Below, one piece after another: positions 32,798-41,762 of a stretch of DNA of 64,000 nt; positions within the stretch are counted from its first letter, which is position 1; every line of letters starts with the position of its first letter. This DNA comes from Enorma burkinafasonensis (GTDB lineage Bacteria > Actinomycetota > Coriobacteriia > Coriobacteriales > Coriobacteriaceae): positions 124,001 to 188,000 of the forward strand of contig NZ_LR597502.1 in assembly GCF_902150035.1 (NCBI RefSeq). The letters are read 5' to 3'. Both the position numbers and the translations under genes were made by a program. The notes beneath the pieces are model-generated. The model was not told the origin of the DNA and ran no database searches. It saw only the letters and a program-made list of their open reading frames with translations.

Positions 32798-33976
32798 CTA
32801 CTGCTGCGAGCTCACGTAGCTCTCGTCGACGGTGATCTTGGCGATGGTGCGCGGGTAGCGGTCCTGCACGAGGGCGGCCACGCGCCCGCGCAGCTCGTCG
32901 GCGGTGAGTGCGAGGTCGGCGGGGCGCACGCAGTCGAAGATCACGTTCGTGTGCGTGGGGCCGGGCACGCAGCGCAGGTCGTGGATCGTGATGCGCCCGT
33001 CGATGCCGCGCACCGCCGTGGCGATCCAGTTGCGCATGTCGAGCACCTCGGGATCGTCGGTCACGATGGGGTCGTAGTGCAGGGTGACGATGAGGCCGTC
33101 CTCGGTCTTGAAGTCCTGCTCGATGTTGTCGATGAGGTCGTGGCTCTCGAGCGGGTCGGCCTCGGCGGCCATCTCGACGTGCGCGCTTGCGAACTGCCGC
33201 CCGGGGCCGTAGTCGTGCACCATGAGGTCGTGCGTGCCGAGCACGCCGGGGTAGGAGAGGATCTTGGTGCGGATGTGCTCCACGAGCTCGGGGCTCGGCG
33301 CCTCGCCGAGCAGCGGGTTCACGGCGTCGCGCAAAAGCCCCACGCCGCTCCAGCAGATGAAGGCGCCCACCGCGAGGCCCGCCCACCCGTCGAGCTCGAT
33401 GCCGGTCGCCCGCGAGATGCAGGCGCAGGCGAGCACCGCCGCGGTGCTGATCACGTCGTTGCGCGAGTCGATGGCGGTCGCCTCGAGGGTGTCCGACCCG
33501 ATGCGCCGCCCGAGCGCGCGGTTGAACGCCGCCATCCACAGCTTCACCGCGATGGAAAGCGCGAGCACCGCCACGAGCGCGGCGGAGAAGCCCGTGGGCT
33601 CGGGCGCGGCGATCTTGCCCACCGAGGACATCACGAGGTTGATGCCGATGGCGAGCACGAGCGCCGCGACCACGAGGCCGGCGAGGTACTCGTAGCGCCC
33701 GTGCCCGTAGGGGTGCTCGGGGTCGGCCGGGCGGCTCGCGAGCTTGAACCCCAGGAGGCTCACGATGTTCGAGGCGGCGTCCGAGAGGTTGTTCACCGCG
33801 TCGGCGACGATCGAGACGGAGCCCGCGACAAGGCCGATCGCTCCCTTCGCCAGGCAGAGCGCGATGTTCAAGACGATGCACACCGCTCCCGCGAACTGCC
33901 CATAGCGGGTGCGCACGTCAGGGTCCGAGGTGCGCTCGTGGTCGCGGATGAATCGACGTACCAGCCATTCGGTCAT
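32798..33976 (-). CDS. Cation diffusion facilitator (CDF) metal transporter
   Basis: 392 residues. Helix 2 has the metal-site motif SVSIVADAVNNLSDAASNIV near residues 52-72, followed by DPEHPYGHGRYEYLAGLV near 85. Helix 5 has SDTLEATAIDSRNDVISTAAVL near 160. The C-terminal half holds a normal CDF cytoplasmic domain plus a further ~100-residue extension (MRNWIATAVRGIDG onward), making it longer than the ~300-residue minimum. CDF proteins export Zn2+, Mn2+, Fe2+ or similar using protons; the first-site ligands read D-N-D, not fixed to one metal. Confidence 0.9.
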   Translation of the reverse strand: MTEWLVRRFIRDHERTSDPDVRTRYGQFAGAVCIVLNIALCLAKGAIGLVAGSVSIVADAVNNLSDAASNIVSLLGFKLASRPADPEHPYGHGRYEYLAGLVVAALVLAIGINLVMSSVGKIAAPEPTGFSAALVAVLALSIAVKLWMAAFNRALGRRIGSDTLEATAIDSRNDVISTAAVLACACISRATGIELDGWAGLAVGAFICWSGVGLLRDAVNPLLGEAPSPELVEHIRTKILSYPGVLGTHDLMVHDYGPGRQFASAHVEMAAEADPLESHDLIDNIEQDFKTEDGLIVTLHYDPIVTDDPEVLDMRNWIATAVRGIDGRITIHDLRCVPGPTHTNVIFDCVRPADLALTADELRGRVAALVQDRYPRTIAKITVDESYVSSQQ

Positions 33977-34088
33977 AGCGCGGGGTCTCCTCCTCTGGGT
34001 TTCAGGCGCCCGTGCGCGCGGCTGGCCGCCGCGGCGCCCAGGGCGCGGGTATCCACGGTACCGGGTCGCGGAATCGGGTGCCGTTGCA

Positions 34089-34230
34089 CGCTCGTTGCGG
34101 AATTCGGTGTCAAGTTTAGTACCGTTGCCCGCATCGCGCAGCGAGGCTCACAAAACCGCAGGTCGCAGAGGTGCCCGTCGCGGGTCTCGCGACCCCATGG
34201 CGATTCTCACACCGAATTCCGCAACGAGCG
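34089..34230. repeat. MITE-like palindromic element, family 1, copy 2
   Basis: Perfect 22-bp terminal inverted repeats (34089-34110 and 34209-34230) centred on TTGCGGAATTCGGTG. The interior shares AAAA-N-CGCAGGTCGCAG and further blocks with the reverse complement of 2385-2535. It lies in the gap 33977-34391 between the CDF gene and gldA, which has no gene. Confidence 0.88.
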
Positions 34231-34231
34231 C

Positions 34232-34341
34232 GCGAAAACGGCCCCGCGATGCGGAGAGGCGGCCCGTGGCGGGCGCGAAAACGGTCCCGGCACGGCCCCA
34301 TCGCGCGTGCGATGCTGCCGCCGCGCGCGAAAACGGCCCCG
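34232..34341. repeat. Three copies of GCGAAAACGGYCCCG
   Basis: GCGAAAACGGCCCCG starts at 34232 and 34327, and GCGAAAACGGTCCCG at 34275 (spacings 43 and 52 bp), next to the MITE-like element. Function is unknown. Confidence 0.6.
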
Positions 34342-34391
34342 CGGCTCGTCGCCGCGAGGCCGTCCGGGGCGCCTGCCGTCGATAGACGGGC

Positions 34392-35495
34392 TTATGCGAG
34401 GTCGAGGTGGTAGTAGTGGCCGAGCGCGTCGGCGGCGAGGATGGCATCGCAGACCATCGCGGGGGTCACCGTGAAGGGCATGTTGCCCATGGTGTCGCCG
34501 GGCGCGCACGCGGCCTCGGCGACCGCCATGATGCGCTCGCGCGAGGCGTCCTCGACGCCCAGCTCCTCGAGGGTCACGGGCAGGCCGACCTCCATGCAGA
34601 AGCCGAGCACCTCCTCGAGCTTCTCGGTGGGGGCGTTCTCGAGCACGAGCTGGACGAGGGTGCCGAAGGCGACCTTCTCGCCGTGGTAGCAGCCGTGCGT
34701 CTCGGGCAGCTGCGTCATGCCGTTGTGCACGGCGTGCGCCGCCGCCAAGCCGCAGCTCTCGAACCCGATGCCCGAGAGCAGGGTGTTCGCCTCGATCACG
34801 CGCTCGACGGCGGGCGTGAGGCAGCCGGCCTCGAGGGCGACCTTGGCCTTCACGCCGTCGGCCATGAGCGTCTCGAAGCAGAGCTTGGCCAGCGCCAGCG
34901 CGGCGCTCGTCGCCTTGCCGCCGGCGCAGGTGTCGGCCTCGGAGTCGACGGAGGCCTGCGCCTCGAAGTAGGTGGCGAGCGCGTCGCCCATGCCGGAGAC
35001 CGTGAGGCGCACCGGCGAGGCCGCGATGACGGTCGTGTCCATGAGGACGATGTCGGGGTTGGAGGGGAGGAAGAGGTAGCGGTCGAAGACGCCGTCTTCG
35101 GTGTAGATGACCGAGAGCGCGCTGCACGGCGCGTCGGACGAGGCGATGGTGGGGCAGATCGCCACCGGCACGCCGAGCTTGTACGCGACGGCCTTCGCGG
35201 TGTCGAGCACCTTGCCGCCGCCCACGCCGGCGATGACGTCGGCGCCGGCCGCCGTGGCCGCGGCGCAGATGCGGTCGATCTCGGCGTCGGAGCACTCGCC
35301 GTTGAACGCCTCGAAGGCGACCGACGCGGCGCTCTCGGCGAAACCCGCCTCGATCTTGGCGCCGACGCGCTCGATGCCCGCCGCGGTCGAGATCGCGAGG
35401 ACGGAGGAGCCGAGCGCCTCGGTGTAGCGGGCGAGCTCGGCGAGGGCGTCGGGGCCCTGGACGTACTTGCCGGGGCTGTTGAAGATGCGTGCCAT
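34392..35495 (-). CDS. gldA: Glycerol dehydrogenase
   Basis: 367 residues from the ATG at 35495, exactly the usual GldA length; the longer frame upstream is not supported. MARIFNSPGKYVQGPDAL opens the protein, the NAD site is GVGGGKVLDTAKAVAYKL near residue 92, and zinc-site segments are SGMGDALATYFEA (Asp), GLAAAHAVHNGMTQL (His) and HGCYHGEKVAFG (His). It oxidises glycerol to dihydroxyacetone with NAD+, or runs in reverse in fermenters. It is transcribed alone, divergent from nrdD. Confidence 0.92.
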   Translation of the reverse strand: MARIFNSPGKYVQGPDALAELARYTEALGSSVLAISTAAGIERVGAKIEAGFAESAASVAFEAFNGECSDAEIDRICAAATAAGADVIAGVGGGKVLDTAKAVAYKLGVPVAICPTIASSDAPCSALSVIYTEDGVFDRYLFLPSNPDIVLMDTTVIAASPVRLTVSGMGDALATYFEAQASVDSEADTCAGGKATSAALALAKLCFETLMADGVKAKVALEAGCLTPAVERVIEANTLLSGIGFESCGLAAAHAVHNGMTQLPETHGCYHGEKVAFGTLVQLVLENAPTEKLEEVLGFCMEVGLPVTLEELGVEDASRERIMAVAEAACAPGDTMGNMPFTVTPAMVCDAILAADALGHYYHLDLA

Positions 35496-35797
35496 GATAT
35501 CTCCTGTTCCTATGGCGCGGATGCGGCGCGCCCACCGGGGCGCAGGGCGCCGGCGCGGGGCGTGCCGCCTGGGCGCGGGTGCACCCGGTCCCCTTGTACC
35601 CATCGGCGCGCACAACATCTAGGCTCAAGCGGAATCCCCCGAGCTTTCCCCAACCGCGCCTCCACCGATTGTGAAGGCGCGTCCACGTCTATGGAGAGCG
35701 CCCTTGCGCCGCCGCGGCAGGTAGAGCGCCCAAGGGGGAGGGGGACGCGCGCCGTGCGCTCCGCCAGGCTAATGTGAGCGGAAATAAGCCAATTGCG

Positions 35798-35826
35798 TTG
35801 ACCTGCCAAAACACAACATGTAGATG
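35798..35826 (+). promoter_or_regulatory. Promoter of nrdDG
   Basis: TTGACC (35798-35803), a 17-bp spacer and TAGATG (35821-35826); the -10 lies inside the first NrdR-like box. The rest of the gap 35496-35797 holds nothing I recognise. Confidence 0.5.
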
Positions 35827-35856
35827 TCGAAGCGGAAAAGTTCACAATGTGTAGTG
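35811..35856. promoter_or_regulatory. Pair of NrdR-like boxes
   Basis: ACACAACATGTAGATGT (35811-35827) and CACAATGTGTAGTG (35843-35856) resemble the ACAC-N8-GTGT-type NrdR box. Their centres are about 31 bp apart, the three-turn spacing usual for paired NrdR sites. They overlap the -10 and the start region of the nrdD promoter, as expected for repression by NrdR-dATP/ATP. Confidence 0.65.
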
Positions 35857-35973
35857 CCGAAGTCTCGCGTAAGATAGATTACCGATGCGGCACGGCGCCC
35901 GCGCCCGGCACGCGCCGGCAGCGCCTGGCGCACCCCCGCAAAACAGTCCGCGAGCAGACACGAGAGGGCTCCC

Positions 35974-38196
35974 ATGAAGATCATCAAGCGCAGCGGTACC
36001 GAGGTCGCCTTCGACATCGAGAAGATCGAGAACGCCATCCGCGCCGCCAACCGCGAGGTGCAGGAAAGCGACCGCCTCACGGAGCGCCAGGTGGTCTACG
36101 CCTCCCAGAACGTCGCCGACGCCTGCGAGGCCGCCGGCCACACCGTCTCGGTCGAGGAGATCCAGGACCTCGTGGAGGACGAGCTCATGAAGCTCGACAA
36201 GTTCGAGGTCGCGCGCCGCTACATCATCTACCGCTACGTGCAGAGCCTGAAGCGCCAGAAGAACACCACCGACGACAAGATCCTCTCGCTCATCGAGTGC
36301 AACAACGAAGAGGTCAAGCAGGAGAACTCCAACAAGAACCCGACCGTCAACTCCGTGCAGCGCGACTACATGGCCGGCGAGGTCTCCAAGGACCTCACGC
36401 AGCGCGTGCTGCTGCCCGCCGACGTGGTCGAGGCCCACAACGAGGGCATCATCCACTTCCACGACTCGGACTACTTCGCCCAGCACATGCACAACTGCGA
36501 CCTCGTGAACCTCGAGGACATGCTGCAGAACGGCACGGTCATCTCGGGCACGCTCATCGAGCGCCCGCACAGCTTCTCGACGGCCTGCAATATCGCCACG
36601 CAGATCATCGCGCAGGTGGCGAGCTGCCAGTACGGCGGCCAGTCCATCTCGCTCACGCACCTCGCGCCGTTCGTCGAGGTGAGCCGCCAGAAGATCCGCC
36701 ACCGCGTCGAGGAGGAGCTCGCCGAGCTCGGCTTCGAGGCGAGCGAGGACAAGATCGCGCACGTGGTCGAGGAGCGCCTGCGCGACGAGATCCGCCGCGG
36801 TGTGCAGACCATCCAGTACCAGGTCGTGACCCTCATGACCACCAACGGCCAGGCGCCGTTCGTGACCGTGTTCATGTACCTCGGCGAGGCCCGCTCCGAG
36901 GCCGAGAAGCACGACCTCGCGATGATCATCGAGGAGACGCTCCGCCAGCGCTACGAGGGCGTGAAGAACGAGGCCGGCGTGTGGATCACGCCCGCGTTCC
37001 CCAAGCTCATCTACGTGCTCGAGGAGGACAACGTTTCCGAGGGGAGCCCGTACTTCTACCTCACGCAGCTCGCCGCCAAGTGCACCGCCAAGCGCATGGT
37101 GCCCGACTACATCTCGGCCAAGAAGATGCGCGAGCTCAAGCTCTCGGCAGGCGAGAAGCCCGGCGAGGGCGACGTCTACACCTGCATGGGCTGCCGCAGC
37201 TTCCTCACGCCCGACCGCTCGGGCAACGGCTACGACAACGTGGCGCGCGCCAAGAACTACGAGCCGGGAAAACCCAAGTACTACGGCCGCTTCAACCAGG
37301 GCGTCGTGACCATCAACCTGGTCGACGTCGCGTGCTCCTCGGCGCGTGATGAGGACCGCTTCTGGGAGATCTTCGACGAGCGCCTGGAGCTCTGCCACAA
37401 GGCCCTGCGCTGCCGCCACGAGCGCCTCAAGGGCACGCTCTCCGACGCCGCGCCGATCCTTTGGCAGTACGGCGCGCTCGCGCGCCTCGACAAGGGCGAG
37501 ACCATCGATAAGCTCCTCTACGGCGGGTACTCCACCATCTCGCTCGGCTACGCCGGCCTCTACGAGTGCGTGAAGTACATGACCGGCGCGAGCCACACCG
37601 ACGAGAAGGGCACGCCGTTCGCGCTCACGGTCATGCAGCACATGAACGACAAGTGCGCCGAGTGGAAGGCCGCCGAGAACATCGATTACTCGCTCTACGG
37701 CACGCCGCTCGAGTCCACGACCTACAAGTTCGCCAAGTGCCTGCAGCGCCGCTTCGGCATCATCCCGGGCGTCACGGACAAGGGCTACATCACCAACAGC
37801 TACCACGTGCACGTGAGCGAGAAGATCGACGCCTTCGACAAGCTCAAGTTCGAGAGCGCGTTCCAGGCGCTCAGCCCCGGCGGCGCCATCTCCTACGTCG
37901 AGGTGCCCAACATGCAGGACAACCTCAAGGCCGTCATCCGCGTCATGCAGTACATCTACGACAACATTATGTACGCGGAGCTCAACACCAAGAGCGACTA
38001 CTGCCAGGTGTGCGGCTACGACGGCGAGATCAAGATCGTCGAGGACGACGGCAAGCTCGTGTGGGAGTGCCCCAACTGCGGCAACCGCGACCAGGAGAAG
38101 CTCAACGTGGCGCGCCGCACCTGCGGCTACATCGGCACGCAGTTCTGGAACCAGGGCCGCACCGAGGAGATCCGCGACCGCGTGCTGCACCTGTAG
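35974..38196 (+). CDS. nrdD: Anaerobic (class III) ribonucleoside-triphosphate reductase
   Basis: 740 residues. An ATP-cone begins the protein (MKIIKRSGTEVAFDIEKIENAIRAA). The barrel includes HFHDSDYFAQHMHNCDLVNL near residue 155 and GYAGLYECVKYMTG near 520. The C terminus has the zinc cysteines CQVCG and CPNCG, then RRTCGYIGTQFW with the radical-bearing glycine. It makes dNTPs without oxygen, using formate. GAGAGGG precedes ATG. The activase gene nrdG follows after 30 bp. Confidence 0.97.
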   Translation: MKIIKRSGTEVAFDIEKIENAIRAANREVQESDRLTERQVVYASQNVADACEAAGHTVSVEEIQDLVEDELMKLDKFEVARRYIIYRYVQSLKRQKNTTDDKILSLIECNNEEVKQENSNKNPTVNSVQRDYMAGEVSKDLTQRVLLPADVVEAHNEGIIHFHDSDYFAQHMHNCDLVNLEDMLQNGTVISGTLIERPHSFSTACNIATQIIAQVASCQYGGQSISLTHLAPFVEVSRQKIRHRVEEELAELGFEASEDKIAHVVEERLRDEIRRGVQTIQYQVVTLMTTNGQAPFVTVFMYLGEARSEAEKHDLAMIIEETLRQRYEGVKNEAGVWITPAFPKLIYVLEEDNVSEGSPYFYLTQLAAKCTAKRMVPDYISAKKMRELKLSAGEKPGEGDVYTCMGCRSFLTPDRSGNGYDNVARAKNYEPGKPKYYGRFNQGVVTINLVDVACSSARDEDRFWEIFDERLELCHKALRCRHERLKGTLSDAAPILWQYGALARLDKGETIDKLLYGGYSTISLGYAGLYECVKYMTGASHTDEKGTPFALTVMQHMNDKCAEWKAAENIDYSLYGTPLESTTYKFAKCLQRRFGIIPGVTDKGYITNSYHVHVSEKIDAFDKLKFESAFQALSPGGAISYVEVPNMQDNLKAVIRVMQYIYDNIMYAELNTKSDYCQVCGYDGEIKIVEDDGKLVWECPNCGNRDQEKLNVARRTCGYIGTQFWNQGRTEEIRDRVLHL

Positions 38197-38226
38197 CGGG
38201 CCGGCCGGGGAGCAGGGCAGCGCAGC

Positions 38227-38859
38227 ATGAACTACGCCGAGATCAAGTACTCAGATATCGCCAACGGCGAGGGCGTGCGCACCACGCTGTTCGTGTCGGG
38301 CTGCAGGCGCGGGTGCCCGGGCTGCTTCAACTCGGGTGCCTGGAGCTTCACGGCAGGTGAGCCCTTCACGCGCGCGGTGGAGGACGAGATCATCGTGAGC
38401 GTCGACCATCCGTTCTGCGACGGCCTCACGGTGCTCGGCGGCGAGCCCATGGAGCCCGAGAACCAGCGCGGTCTCGTGGGTTTCCTCGAGCGCGTGCGGG
38501 AGCGCTTCCCGCGCGGGCCGGTCGGTGCGGCGGGTGACGGGGCGGTTGCCGGCGCGACGGGCGGCGCTCCCGCCAAGACCATCTGGTGCTTCACGGGCGA
38601 CACGCTCGATGAGCTCATGCCCGGCGCGCGCCATCACACCGAGGTGACCGACCGCCTGCTCGACTGCATCGACATCCTCGTCGACGGCCCCTGGGTGCAG
38701 GAGCTCTACGACATCACGCTCAGGTTCCGCGGCTCGTCGAACCAGCGCATCATCGACCTCAACGCCACGCGCGCCGCGGCTGCCGAGCGCGGCTGCCCGC
38801 TCGCCGGGGCCGTGCGCCTGTGGGAGGATGAGCAGGTCTACAGCACGCATACGATGTAG
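38227..38859 (+). CDS. nrdG: NrdD-activating radical SAM protein
   Basis: 210 residues. The [4Fe-4S]-binding motif CRRGCPGCFN sits near residue 26 (C-x3-C-x2-C), followed by GEP-type SAM contacts (TVLGGEPMEPENQ). A Gly/Ala-rich insertion (about 95-112, VGAAGDGAVAGATGGAPA) enlarges it compared with the ~155-residue E. coli protein. The C terminus (ILVDGPWVQELYDITLRFRGSSNQRIIDL) is typical NrdG. It installs the glycyl radical on NrdD. Confidence 0.95.
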   Translation: MNYAEIKYSDIANGEGVRTTLFVSGCRRGCPGCFNSGAWSFTAGEPFTRAVEDEIIVSVDHPFCDGLTVLGGEPMEPENQRGLVGFLERVRERFPRGPVGAAGDGAVAGATGGAPAKTIWCFTGDTLDELMPGARHHTEVTDRLLDCIDILVDGPWVQELYDITLRFRGSSNQRIIDLNATRAAAAERGCPLAGAVRLWEDEQVYSTHTM

Positions 38860-38966
38860 GCGCGGGCCGCGGGCGCGAACGCTGCCGAGTGCGCGTGCGG
38901 CCGTCGGTGCCGCATGAGGGCGCGCGGCCGCCGGCGCCGCGGACACGAGACCGCTTAAGGAGGGGC

Positions 38967-39530
38967 ATGGCTGAAATCGTCGACGGGGCGCATCCCATGG
39001 CTGACGGGGGCCACAAGCGCGGCCTGCCGTCGCTCCCGCGCGTGGACGCGATCTGGCACGATACGCTGTACCAGCGGGAATACACCCGTCTCCAGGAGCT
39101 CGAGCGCGACCGGGCGTTCTGCCGGCATGGGCTGCGCCACCTCATGGACGTGGCGCGCATCATGTGGATCTTGAACCTCGAACGGGGATGCGGCCTCGGG
39201 CGCGAGGCCGTCTACGCCGCCGCGCTCCTGCACGACATCGGCAAGGCCGAGCAGTACGAGACCGGCGAGCCCCACGAGCTCGCGGGTGCGCGCATCGCCG
39301 CGGAGATCCTCGACGGGCTCGAGCCCGCGCTGCGCTTCGACGACGCGGAGCGCGCCGCCATCCTCACGGCGATCCGCGGCCACCGCCGCCTGCGCGCGGA
39401 TGCCGAGCCGCTCGAGCGCCTGCTCTTCCAGGCCGACAAGGCCTCGCGCCCGTGCTTCGCCTGCCCGGAGGGCGTGCGCGCCGCCTGCTCGTGGAGCGAT
39501 GCGAAGAAGAACCTCAACCTCGCGCTGTGA
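38967..39530 (+). CDS. HD-domain phosphohydrolase
   Basis: 187 residues from ATG 38967 behind AAGGAGGGG. The HD pattern is CRHGLRHLMDVARIMW near residue 48, ALLHDIGKAEQYETGEPHELAG near 85, and later RGHRR and QADKASRPCFAC. This set of metal ligands marks a phosphohydrolase of nucleotides or phospho-compounds, as in small HDIG proteins. It follows nrdG by about 100 bp and may be cotranscribed; the substrate is unknown. Confidence 0.82.
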   Translation: MAEIVDGAHPMADGGHKRGLPSLPRVDAIWHDTLYQREYTRLQELERDRAFCRHGLRHLMDVARIMWILNLERGCGLGREAVYAAALLHDIGKAEQYETGEPHELAGARIAAEILDGLEPALRFDDAERAAILTAIRGHRRLRADAEPLERLLFQADKASRPCFACPEGVRAACSWSDAKKNLNLAL

Positions 39531-39565
39531 CGGCGCGCCGCGTGACGGCCCCGCGGCGGGATCCA

Positions 39566-39641
39566 TGAATCTGCGGGCAGGATTGAGCAGGACGCTGGCT
39601 TTCAGAGCCCCCATTCCTGCTAAATGACGCCCGCAGATTCA
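39566..39641. repeat. Nested palindrome (76 bp)
   Basis: Outer arms TGAATCTGCGGGC (39566-39578) and GCCCGCAGATTCA (39629-39641) are perfect. Inner arms AGCAGGA (39586-39592) and TCCTGCT (39615-39621) and a GGCT/AGCC core add to the fold. No gene lies here. It could be a small mobile palindrome, a 3'-end structure or a non-coding RNA. Confidence 0.7.
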
Positions 39642-39828
39642 AGGGGGTGGTCGCGGGCGCGCCGTTATCGCCTTCCGGCGCGGCTCGCGCCGCGCGTCGC
39701 CGCTTCTTTCCGGGAGCTTCTCTGCGCGCCGTTGTGCCGGTACCCGCTTGGGGTATAGATGGATACCGAACGGAACGTGGGGCGCCGCGCCGCATGCCGG
39801 TGGCCGCCCGGGATCTCAGAAGGGGAAG

Positions 39829-40326
39829 ATGCACATGTTCGGAAGGAAGCGCCTACCCGAGGACACCTCACGCGGCGAGAGGACCACGCTCGCCCCGCGC
39901 AAGAAGGCGACGCCGCCCGCGACGCGTCGCGCGCTCGCGCGCATCGAGCCCGCCGCGCTCGAGCGTGCGGACCGCATCGTGATCGAGGGGCTCGAGGTGT
40001 TCGCGAACCACGGCGTCTACGCGGCCGAGACCGAGCTCGGCCAGAAGTTCACGGTGTCCGCGACGCTCTACGCCGACCTGCATCGCGCGGGCGAGACGGA
40101 CGACCTCGCGAGCTCGATCGACTACGGCGCGGTCTGCCACGAGATCGACGCGTTCATGCGCGGGCACACCTACAAGCTCATCGAGGCTGCGGCCGAGCAC
40201 CTCGCCCGTCACCTGCTCGACAGCCACCCGCAGCTGATCGGCGTGCGCGTGAGGGTCGCGAAGCCCTGGGCGCCCATCGGGCTGCCCCTCACGAGCGTCG
40301 CGGTCGAGATCGAGCGCACCCGCTAG
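39829..40326 (+). CDS. folB: Dihydroneopterin aldolase with basic N-terminal extension
   Basis: 165 residues from ATG 39829 (AGAAGGGGAAG upstream; ATG 39835 is an alternative). The first ~45 residues are a basic, proline-rich extension. The FolB domain follows: DRIVIEGLEVFANHGVYAAETELGQKF, then SIDYGAVCHEI and THYKLIEAAAEHLA-type contacts, and KPWAPIGLPLTSVAVEI. It converts dihydroneopterin to 6-hydroxymethyl-dihydropterin in folate synthesis. No other folate gene is nearby. A TATAGAT hexamer at about 39752 may be its -10. Confidence 0.88.
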   Translation: MHMFGRKRLPEDTSRGERTTLAPRKKATPPATRRALARIEPAALERADRIVIEGLEVFANHGVYAAETELGQKFTVSATLYADLHRAGETDDLASSIDYGAVCHEIDAFMRGHTYKLIEAAAEHLARHLLDSHPQLIGVRVRVAKPWAPIGLPLTSVAVEIERTR

Positions 40327-40401
40327 CGCCGCGGCCGCCGAGGCGGGCGTTCGCGCCGGTGCGCGCCTCGGCTATGTTCCGGCCATAGACGCGCACGCCG
40401 G

Positions 40402-41124
40402 TTAGCGCGCCGCGCGCCCGCGCGCCACATCCTCGGGCAGGCGCCTCAAAAGCGCCGCGGCCTCGCGGTTGGCGGGGCAGTAGGTGTCGAGGAGCATGTG
40501 GAACCGCGCGTTGTGCGACGGCTCCATGAGGTGCGTGAGCTCGTGCGCGACGACGAACTCCAGGCACGCGGGCGGGTAGGCGGCGAGGCGGGCGTTGATG
40601 CGCACCGTGGCCCGCGCCGGCGTGCACGACCCCCAGCGGCTTTTCATCGTGCGCACCTGCCAGCCCGCCGCATGCACCCCCATGCGCCGCTCGACCCGCT
40701 CGACGACGGCGGGGAGCGCGCGGGCGCAGGCGCGGCGGTAGAGCTCCGCGGTATGCGCGGCGAGGGCCTCGGGTGCGAGGTCGCCCGTCGCGATGCCCGC
40801 CCGGGCGAGGGCCACGGCGGCGGGGACGACCTCCCCCCAGAGGATGACGCCGGGCGTGCCGTCCGGGGCGAGGGGAGCGGGCGGGGCGGTTCTCGTGCGG
40901 GTGCGGTGCCGTGCGATCCAGTCTGCGCGGCGCTCGAGGAACTCCTGCGCCCGGGCGCGGCTCGTGCCCCAGGGTACGCTCAGCGTCACGGAGCCGTCGC
41001 CGTGCACGCGCAGGTTCAGGTTCTTGACGCGCTTGCGGGTCACGGTGACGTCCACCGTCCCGCCGTCCACGGGGACGGTGAGCGTGAACGTCCGCGTGCG
41101 ATCTGTCGTCATGCTCCGCACCAT
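40402..41124 (-). CDS. YgjP/DUF45-type zinc metallopeptidase-like protein
   Basis: 240 residues from MVRSM, with GAAGGGGG six bases upstream. VTRKRVKNLNLRVHGDGSVTLSVP opens the family fold. The gluzincin-type site is VAHELTHLMEPSHNARFHML near residue 200 (HELTH plus downstream H). MKSRWGSC near 160 is the family tryptophan/serine motif. DUF45 proteins resemble SprT peptidases; the substrate is unknown. It is divergent from the FKBP gene. Confidence 0.85.
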   Translation of the reverse strand: MVRSMTTDRTRTFTLTVPVDGGTVDVTVTRKRVKNLNLRVHGDGSVTLSVPWGTSRARAQEFLERRADWIARHRTRTRTAPPAPLAPDGTPGVILWGEVVPAAVALARAGIATGDLAPEALAAHTAELYRRACARALPAVVERVERRMGVHAAGWQVRTMKSRWGSCTPARATVRINARLAAYPPACLEFVVAHELTHLMEPSHNARFHMLLDTYCPANREAAALLRRLPEDVARGRAAR

Positions 41125-41207
41125 ATGCCCCCTTCGGTCCGCCCGTCAAGTATAGCCTCCGCGCGCCCGCGCCGCCGCCTGCGCCCGCGCCGCCGCCCGC
41201 AGTGCGG

Positions 41208-41213
41208 TATAGT
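41208..41213 (+). promoter_or_regulatory. -10 box (TATAGT) for the FKBP gene
   Basis: TATAGT, in the context GCGGTATAGTGG, lies 53 bp before the FKBP start. The -35 region is GC-rich and not recognisable. Confidence 0.45.
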
Positions 41214-41265
41214 GGTGGGCACTGCGCCGGTACGGAGCCGGCGCCGGCATGAAACGAGGATTCCC

Positions 41266-41694
41266 ATGTCCAACGAAGGCAAGAAGGTCCGTGCCCACTA
41301 CCGCGGCACGCTCGACGACGGCACGCAGTTCGACTGCTCGTACGACCGCGGCGAGCCCATCGAGTTCACCTGCGGCGCGCACCAGATGATCGCCGGCTTC
41401 GATGCGGCGGTCATCGACATGGAGGTGGGCGAGAAGAGGACCGTCCACATCCCCGCCGCCGACGCCTATGGCGAGCGCCGCGACGACCTCGTGCTGCGGT
41501 TCCCCGCGGCCCAGGTGCCCAACATCGATGAGATCAAGGTGGGCGACAAGCTCTTCCTCACCACGCCCGCCGGCCAGCCGGTGCCCGTGACGGTCATCGG
41601 GGTCGATGCCGAGGGCGTCACGCTCGACGCCAACCACGAGCTCGCGGGCAAGGACCTCAACTTCGACATCGAGCTCGTCGAGGTCCTGGACTAG
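41266..41694 (+). CDS. FKBP-type peptidyl-prolyl isomerase, SlyD-like
   Basis: 142 residues. KKVRAHYRGTLDDGTQFDCSYDRGEPIEFTCGAHQMIAGFDAAVIDMEVGEKR is the FKBP core. The flap region has the SlyD-type insert (IPAADAYGERRDDLVLRFPAAQVP). It ends GVTLDANHELAGKDLNFDIEL, typical of SlyD, but lacks the histidine-rich metal tail. It accelerates proline isomerisation and has chaperone activity through the insert. Confidence 0.9.
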   Translation: MSNEGKKVRAHYRGTLDDGTQFDCSYDRGEPIEFTCGAHQMIAGFDAAVIDMEVGEKRTVHIPAADAYGERRDDLVLRFPAAQVPNIDEIKVGDKLFLTTPAGQPVPVTVIGVDAEGVTLDANHELAGKDLNFDIELVEVLD

Positions 41695-41762
41695 CGCGTC
41701 CGGGAGCAGAGCCGCGCGCCCCGGGCGGGGTCGTGCGACGAGGTTACGGGACGGGGCCGCGC

